From Candidatus Poribacteria bacterium (GTDB lineage: Bacteria; Poribacteria; WGA-4E; WGA-3G): 8,300 nt of DNA. This document shows positions 5,381 to 8,300 of the stretch, one piece after another (within the stretch, counting starts at the first letter, position 1; each line of letters opens with the position of its first letter). The notes beneath the pieces were generated by a model. That model ran no database searches. It saw only the letters and a list, made by a program, of their open reading frames with translations, and was not told where the DNA came from. A program made the position numbers and the translations under genes. The DNA is taken from the NCBI GenBank assembly GCA_009845505.1, contig VXZL01000507.1, forward strand, positions 1 through 8,300, in the 5' to 3' direction.

Positions 5381-6984
5381 TGTCACAGAGGTCGGTTCGT
5401 TATAATAGCACTTGTATAAAAAGAGTCTGGATTGTAGGAAGCCTTTCCATCTTCTGTTTTGTAGTATCACTTGCAGCGCAGCAAACCAACGACGAACAGG
5501 CAAACCATTACACCCGTGGAATGCGCGCAATTCAGTTAGGGCTTTACGATGAAGCAATTGATGCCTTTCAGCAGGTCTTGAAACTAAATCCACGAAACGC
5601 TGAAGCGTACTGTGAACTCGGTGCGGTTTACACCTTCAAAGAAAAGACCGACGATGCATTAGCAGCCTATCTCCGTGCCTTGGAATTGCTCGCATCCTCA
5701 CAGACACACGGCGTTGCACACGTCTGTCTGGCGCGAATTTACCATTCGCAAGGCAGGTTCGCAGATGCTGAAAACCACGGGCAACACGCCACCGTCATGC
5801 TACCGAAAAACGCTGAAGCCTTTTTTCGTCTCGCTGATACATACCTACAACGCGGGAAATTGGACTTAGCACGACAGGCGTATCAACAGGCACTGACACT
5901 CGATGCTGACCTTGCCCCCGTCTATCAAGGCTTAGGGAAAGTCGCATTCCTCCAGAACAGGTTGACGGAAGCCGTGCAGCACTACCAGAAAGCCCTCACC
6001 CTCGCACCCTATCACGCCGAAACCCACTACAACCTCGCGCTCGTCCATCGACGTTTAGGACAGCGTTCCGTACGAGGGATTTCTAACCCTGATGCCTTAC
6101 AGCACATAGCAGAAGCAAAAAACCTGATGGCCTCCTTTCAAGAGGTAAAAGCCTACAACGAACAGACGAATCGATACCGCAGACACTTGTTGGAGGAACC
6201 GACTGCCTTAGAACCACGTCTCAAGTTGGCAGCGGCCCACTTTGAGATTGGAAACCATCAAGAAGCGATACGTGCTTATCAAACCGCAACGGCGTTACAT
6301 CCAGATGTCCCCGCGCTCTACCACAATCTCGGTGGGATTTACATGCAGACAGGACAGTTTCCAGAAGCCGTCGAGGCGTTTCAACGACTTATTCAACTTG
6401 ATGACACCGACGCTGAGGCGTACCTTAACCTCGGTTGGCTCCATGCGCGTCTCCGTCAATTCGCCGATGCGCAGACCTATCTACAAACCGCAATTCAGAA
6501 AGATAGGACGCTGACACCCGCCTATTACGGACTCGCGGAAGTCTATGTGCAACAACATCAGTTCGGCGAGGCAATCGCTGTTTATCGGCAGTTAGCAGAA
6601 GCAAACCCGAATGATGCCACACCGTGGGTGCGGTTAGGCGTGCTACACCTTAAACAACAACAGATTTCGGACGCGATCACTGCCTTTACACACGCTATTG
6701 CTGTTGATGAAAACTCGGCAGACGCACATAACAACCTCGCGTGGCTATACGCAACACAGGGGAAAGAACTCAGGCGCGCCGTTGAACTGGCAGAACGTGC
6801 TGTTGTATTAGACGCGAATGCCGCCCGTCTGGATACCCTCGCCTTCGCATACTACCGCTACGGTGCGTATCCTGAAGCAGAACAGGTTATCCTACGCGCA
6901 ATTGACTTGGCACCGGACAACGCCGCCTACAAAACCCGTCTGAACGAAATTCGGCAGGCAATGAAGGATTCCAATAAACAATGA
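5380..6984 (+). CDS. Exported TPR-repeat protein
   Basis: The 534-residue protein starts with a signal peptide: Lys14-Arg15, a hydrophobic stretch at about 16-32 and a likely cleavage after Ala33. No second membrane segment is seen, so it should be periplasmic or surface-exposed, unless the N-terminal stretch stays as an anchor. The rest is about 11-12 tetratricopeptide repeats of 34 residues in two blocks. Block 1 covers about 41-227 and block 2 about 278-516, joined by a helical linker without clear TPR consensus (about 228-277). Typical repeats show Ala-Tyr at the start, Leu-Gly, Ala at position 20 and Pro at 32. TPR arrays bind peptides or proteins, and no catalytic motif is present. Overlaps with nagA (1 base) and the CRTAC-like gene (4 bases) suggest that it works with one or both. 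TPR and CRTAC/ASPIC proteins are often neighbours in such genomes (from memory). Confidence 0.85.
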   Translation: MSQRSVRYNSTCIKRVWIVGSLSIFCFVVSLAAQQTNDEQANHYTRGMRAIQLGLYDEAIDAFQQVLKLNPRNAEAYCELGAVYTFKEKTDDALAAYLRALELLASSQTHGVAHVCLARIYHSQGRFADAENHGQHATVMLPKNAEAFFRLADTYLQRGKLDLARQAYQQALTLDADLAPVYQGLGKVAFLQNRLTEAVQHYQKALTLAPYHAETHYNLALVHRRLGQRSVRGISNPDALQHIAEAKNLMASFQEVKAYNEQTNRYRRHLLEEPTALEPRLKLAAAHFEIGNHQEAIRAYQTATALHPDVPALYHNLGGIYMQTGQFPEAVEAFQRLIQLDDTDAEAYLNLGWLHARLRQFADAQTYLQTAIQKDRTLTPAYYGLAEVYVQQHQFGEAIAVYRQLAEANPNDATPWVRLGVLHLKQQQISDAITAFTHAIAVDENSADAHNNLAWLYATQGKELRRAVELAERAVVLDANAARLDTLAFAYYRYGAYPEAEQVILRAIDLAPDNAAYKTRLNEIRQAMKDSNKQ

Positions 6985-8300
6985 TAGTCTCCCCTATAAG
7001 CCCTGATAAAATTCTATTACTTCTCTCTTCTATCGTCGTCTGTGCAATTCTCGGTACATCGACAGGGTACGCTGTTACCTTTGTTGAAGTGGCTGTGGAG
7101 TCAGGAATTGACTTCAAGCACACAGACGGTGAGAGCGGCAAACGCCTCTTTAACGAACAATACGGATCGGGTGGAGGCTTCTTTGACTACGACAATGATG
7201 GCTATCTCGACATCTACCTTATCAATGCCCGTCCGCAGGGAGAACAGGCGGACGCTTCGCTGCCCACCAACGTTCTCTACCACAACAACGGCGACGGTTC
7301 ATTTACAGATGTCACCCATCTCGCAGGCGTTGGAGACACCGGCTACGGGGTCGGCGCAACAACTGGCGATTACGATAACGACGGCGACCTGGATCTCTAC
7401 TTGACCAACTTCGGAGCCAACGTTCTATATCAGAACAACGGCGACGGCACTTTCACCGACGTTGCTGGAGCTGCAGGCGTTGCAGATACGGGGTGGGGAG
7501 CGAGTTGTGCATTCGCCGATTTTGATAACGACGGATTCCTTGAACTCTACGTGACCAATTATGCAAACTACACCCTCGACGCACACAAAACGTGTTATCG
7601 ACACGATGTCCCCGTCTATTGCGGTCCCAGTTCTTATCCACCCCAGCCAGACGTATTTTATCACAATAACGGAAACGGGACTTTTACGGATTTAACCCAA
7701 CAAAGCGGACTGATAAGTGCTCCCGCAGCACACGGTCTCGGTGTCGCCGTTGGAGACGCTGATAACGACGGCGACCTCGACATCTACGTCGCCAACGATC
7801 AGGATTTCAACTTCCTCTTTGAAAACCGCGGCGATGGCACTTTTGAAGAAATTGGACTCCTCTCGGGCGTGAGTTGCAGCGATATGGGGAAAGCAGAGGC
7901 AGGCATGGGGGTCGCCTTCGCAGATTACAATAACGACGGCAAGTTGGATCTCACCGTCAGCAACTTTCAGAACGAGACAAATACCGTCTATCGCAATGAA
8001 GGTGGGAACTTCTTCGTTGATACCACGATTATCGCTGGCATCGCTGAACACACACACCGCTACCTCGGTTGGGGCATCGGTTTTCTCGACTACGACAACG
8101 ACGGCTACAAAGACATCTTCGTCGCAAACGGACATACAATGGACAACATCGCCGAGGTCGATCGTTCTACAACCACACCACAGCAGAATCTACTCTTTCG
8201 GAATTTAGGGAACAGGCAATTTGAGGACATCACGGCACAACTCGGAGAAGGGTTCGCACTGCATAAAACAAGCCGCGCCGCTGCTTTTGGGGATTACGAC
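6981..8300 (+). CDS. CRTAC1-like FG-GAP/VCBS calcium-binding exported protein (3' end beyond window)
   Basis: The ATG at 6981 overlaps the TPR stop as ATGA. The frame stays open to the window edge for 440 codons without a stop, so the gene is partial only because the window ends. A signal peptide is seen: Lys10, a hydrophobic core at 11-25 and likely cleavage after GYA (29-31). The mature part is a series of FG-GAP/VCBS blades, each with a calcium loop of the DxDNDGxxD type. The loops are at 69-77, 130-138, 180-188, 259-267, 315-323 and 370-378, and another begins at 438. The third ends in Glu and the fifth has Asn at the third position. An insert with Cys205 and Cys214 (about 196-224) breaks the spacing, as in CRTAC1 relatives. 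The family usually ends with an ASPIC/UnbV domain, which would lie outside the window. Expected role: secreted or surface beta-propeller for adhesion or ligand binding. No catalytic residues are seen. Confidence 0.88.
   Translation, partial: MIVSPISPDKILLLLSSIVVCAILGTSTGYAVTFVEVAVESGIDFKHTDGESGKRLFNEQYGSGGGFFDYDNDGYLDIYLINARPQGEQADASLPTNVLYHNNGDGSFTDVTHLAGVGDTGYGVGATTGDYDNDGDLDLYLTNFGANVLYQNNGDGTFTDVAGAAGVADTGWGASCAFADFDNDGFLELYVTNYANYTLDAHKTCYRHDVPVYCGPSSYPPQPDVFYHNNGNGTFTDLTQQSGLISAPAAHGLGVAVGDADNDGDLDIYVANDQDFNFLFENRGDGTFEEIGLLSGVSCSDMGKAEAGMGVAFADYNNDGKLDLTVSNFQNETNTVYRNEGGNFFVDTTIIAGIAEHTHRYLGWGIGFLDYDNDGYKDIFVANGHTMDNIAEVDRSTTTPQQNLLFRNLGNRQFEDITAQLGEGFALHKTSRAAAFGDYD
7267..7468 (+). 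repeat. 150-base tandem repeat inside the CRTAC-like gene
   Basis: Bases 7267-7318 and 7417-7468 are near copies exactly 150 bases (50 codons) apart. Shared blocks include CCAACGTTCT (7267 and 7417) and AACAACGGCGACGG (7284 and 7434). The protein shows the same period: NVLYHNNGDGSFTDV at 97-111 and NVLYQNNGDGTFTDV at 147-161. This points to a fairly recent duplication of one propeller blade. Confidence 0.6.

Noticed and set aside
7692..8135. Open frame of 147 codons opposite the CRTAC-like gene
   Set aside because: It is the complement of repeated GAC/GAT-rich calcium loops, which gives Val-rich low-complexity sequence.
1..8300. CRISPR array, tRNA or rRNA genes
   Set aside because: No regularly spaced direct repeats with unique spacers, no cloverleaf and no rRNA-like stretch were seen.

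Overview
The window (8300 bases) is bacterial and compact, and most of it is coding. It resembles large genomes of uncultured sponge- or marine-associated bacteria such as Candidatus Poribacteria. That assignment is an inference from the gene mix (many MDR dehydrogenases and aldo/keto reductases, TPR proteins paired with CRTAC/FG-GAP proteins) and from the style of the intergenic repeats. No marker gene in the window proves it.

Region 1 (1-472) has no intact gene. It holds a rho-independent terminator for a gene left of the window, a small dyad, a 118-base MITE-like element with near-perfect 11-base terminal inverted repeats, a sigma70-like promoter, and a decayed 3' fragment of a gene paralogous to the nuclease-like gene downstream.

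Region 2 (473-1427, + strand) is a probable two-gene unit: a 101-residue unknown helical protein, then a 204-residue stand-alone protein with a PD-(D/E)XK nuclease signature. The second gene meets the next one tail to tail, and both use the palindrome TTAA as stop codon.

Region 3 (1424-3911, - strand) holds, in transcription order, an aldo/keto reductase, a SpoU/TrmH-type RNA 2'-O-methyltransferase 7 bases behind it, a 120-base gap with a GCTGA-rich repeat, and a zinc-dependent MDR dehydrogenase resembling erythritol/L-threitol dehydrogenases.

Region 4 (3912-4237) is a divergent intergenic region. It carries a good sigma70-like promoter for the rightward genes, a GTTGGGTT/AACCCAAC inverted repeat, and a second GCTGA-rich repeat just before the start of nagA.

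Region 5 (4238-8300, + strand) is a tightly coupled operon: N-acetylglucosamine-6-phosphate deacetylase (nagA), an exported TPR protein (1-base overlap), and an exported CRTAC1-like FG-GAP/VCBS calcium-binding protein (4-base overlap) that runs off the right edge. The coupling suggests that amino-sugar breakdown is made together with surface or secreted binding proteins. The most unusual signals are the nuclease-like pair with its decayed paralogue and mobile element, and the coupled nagA-TPR-CRTAC operon.
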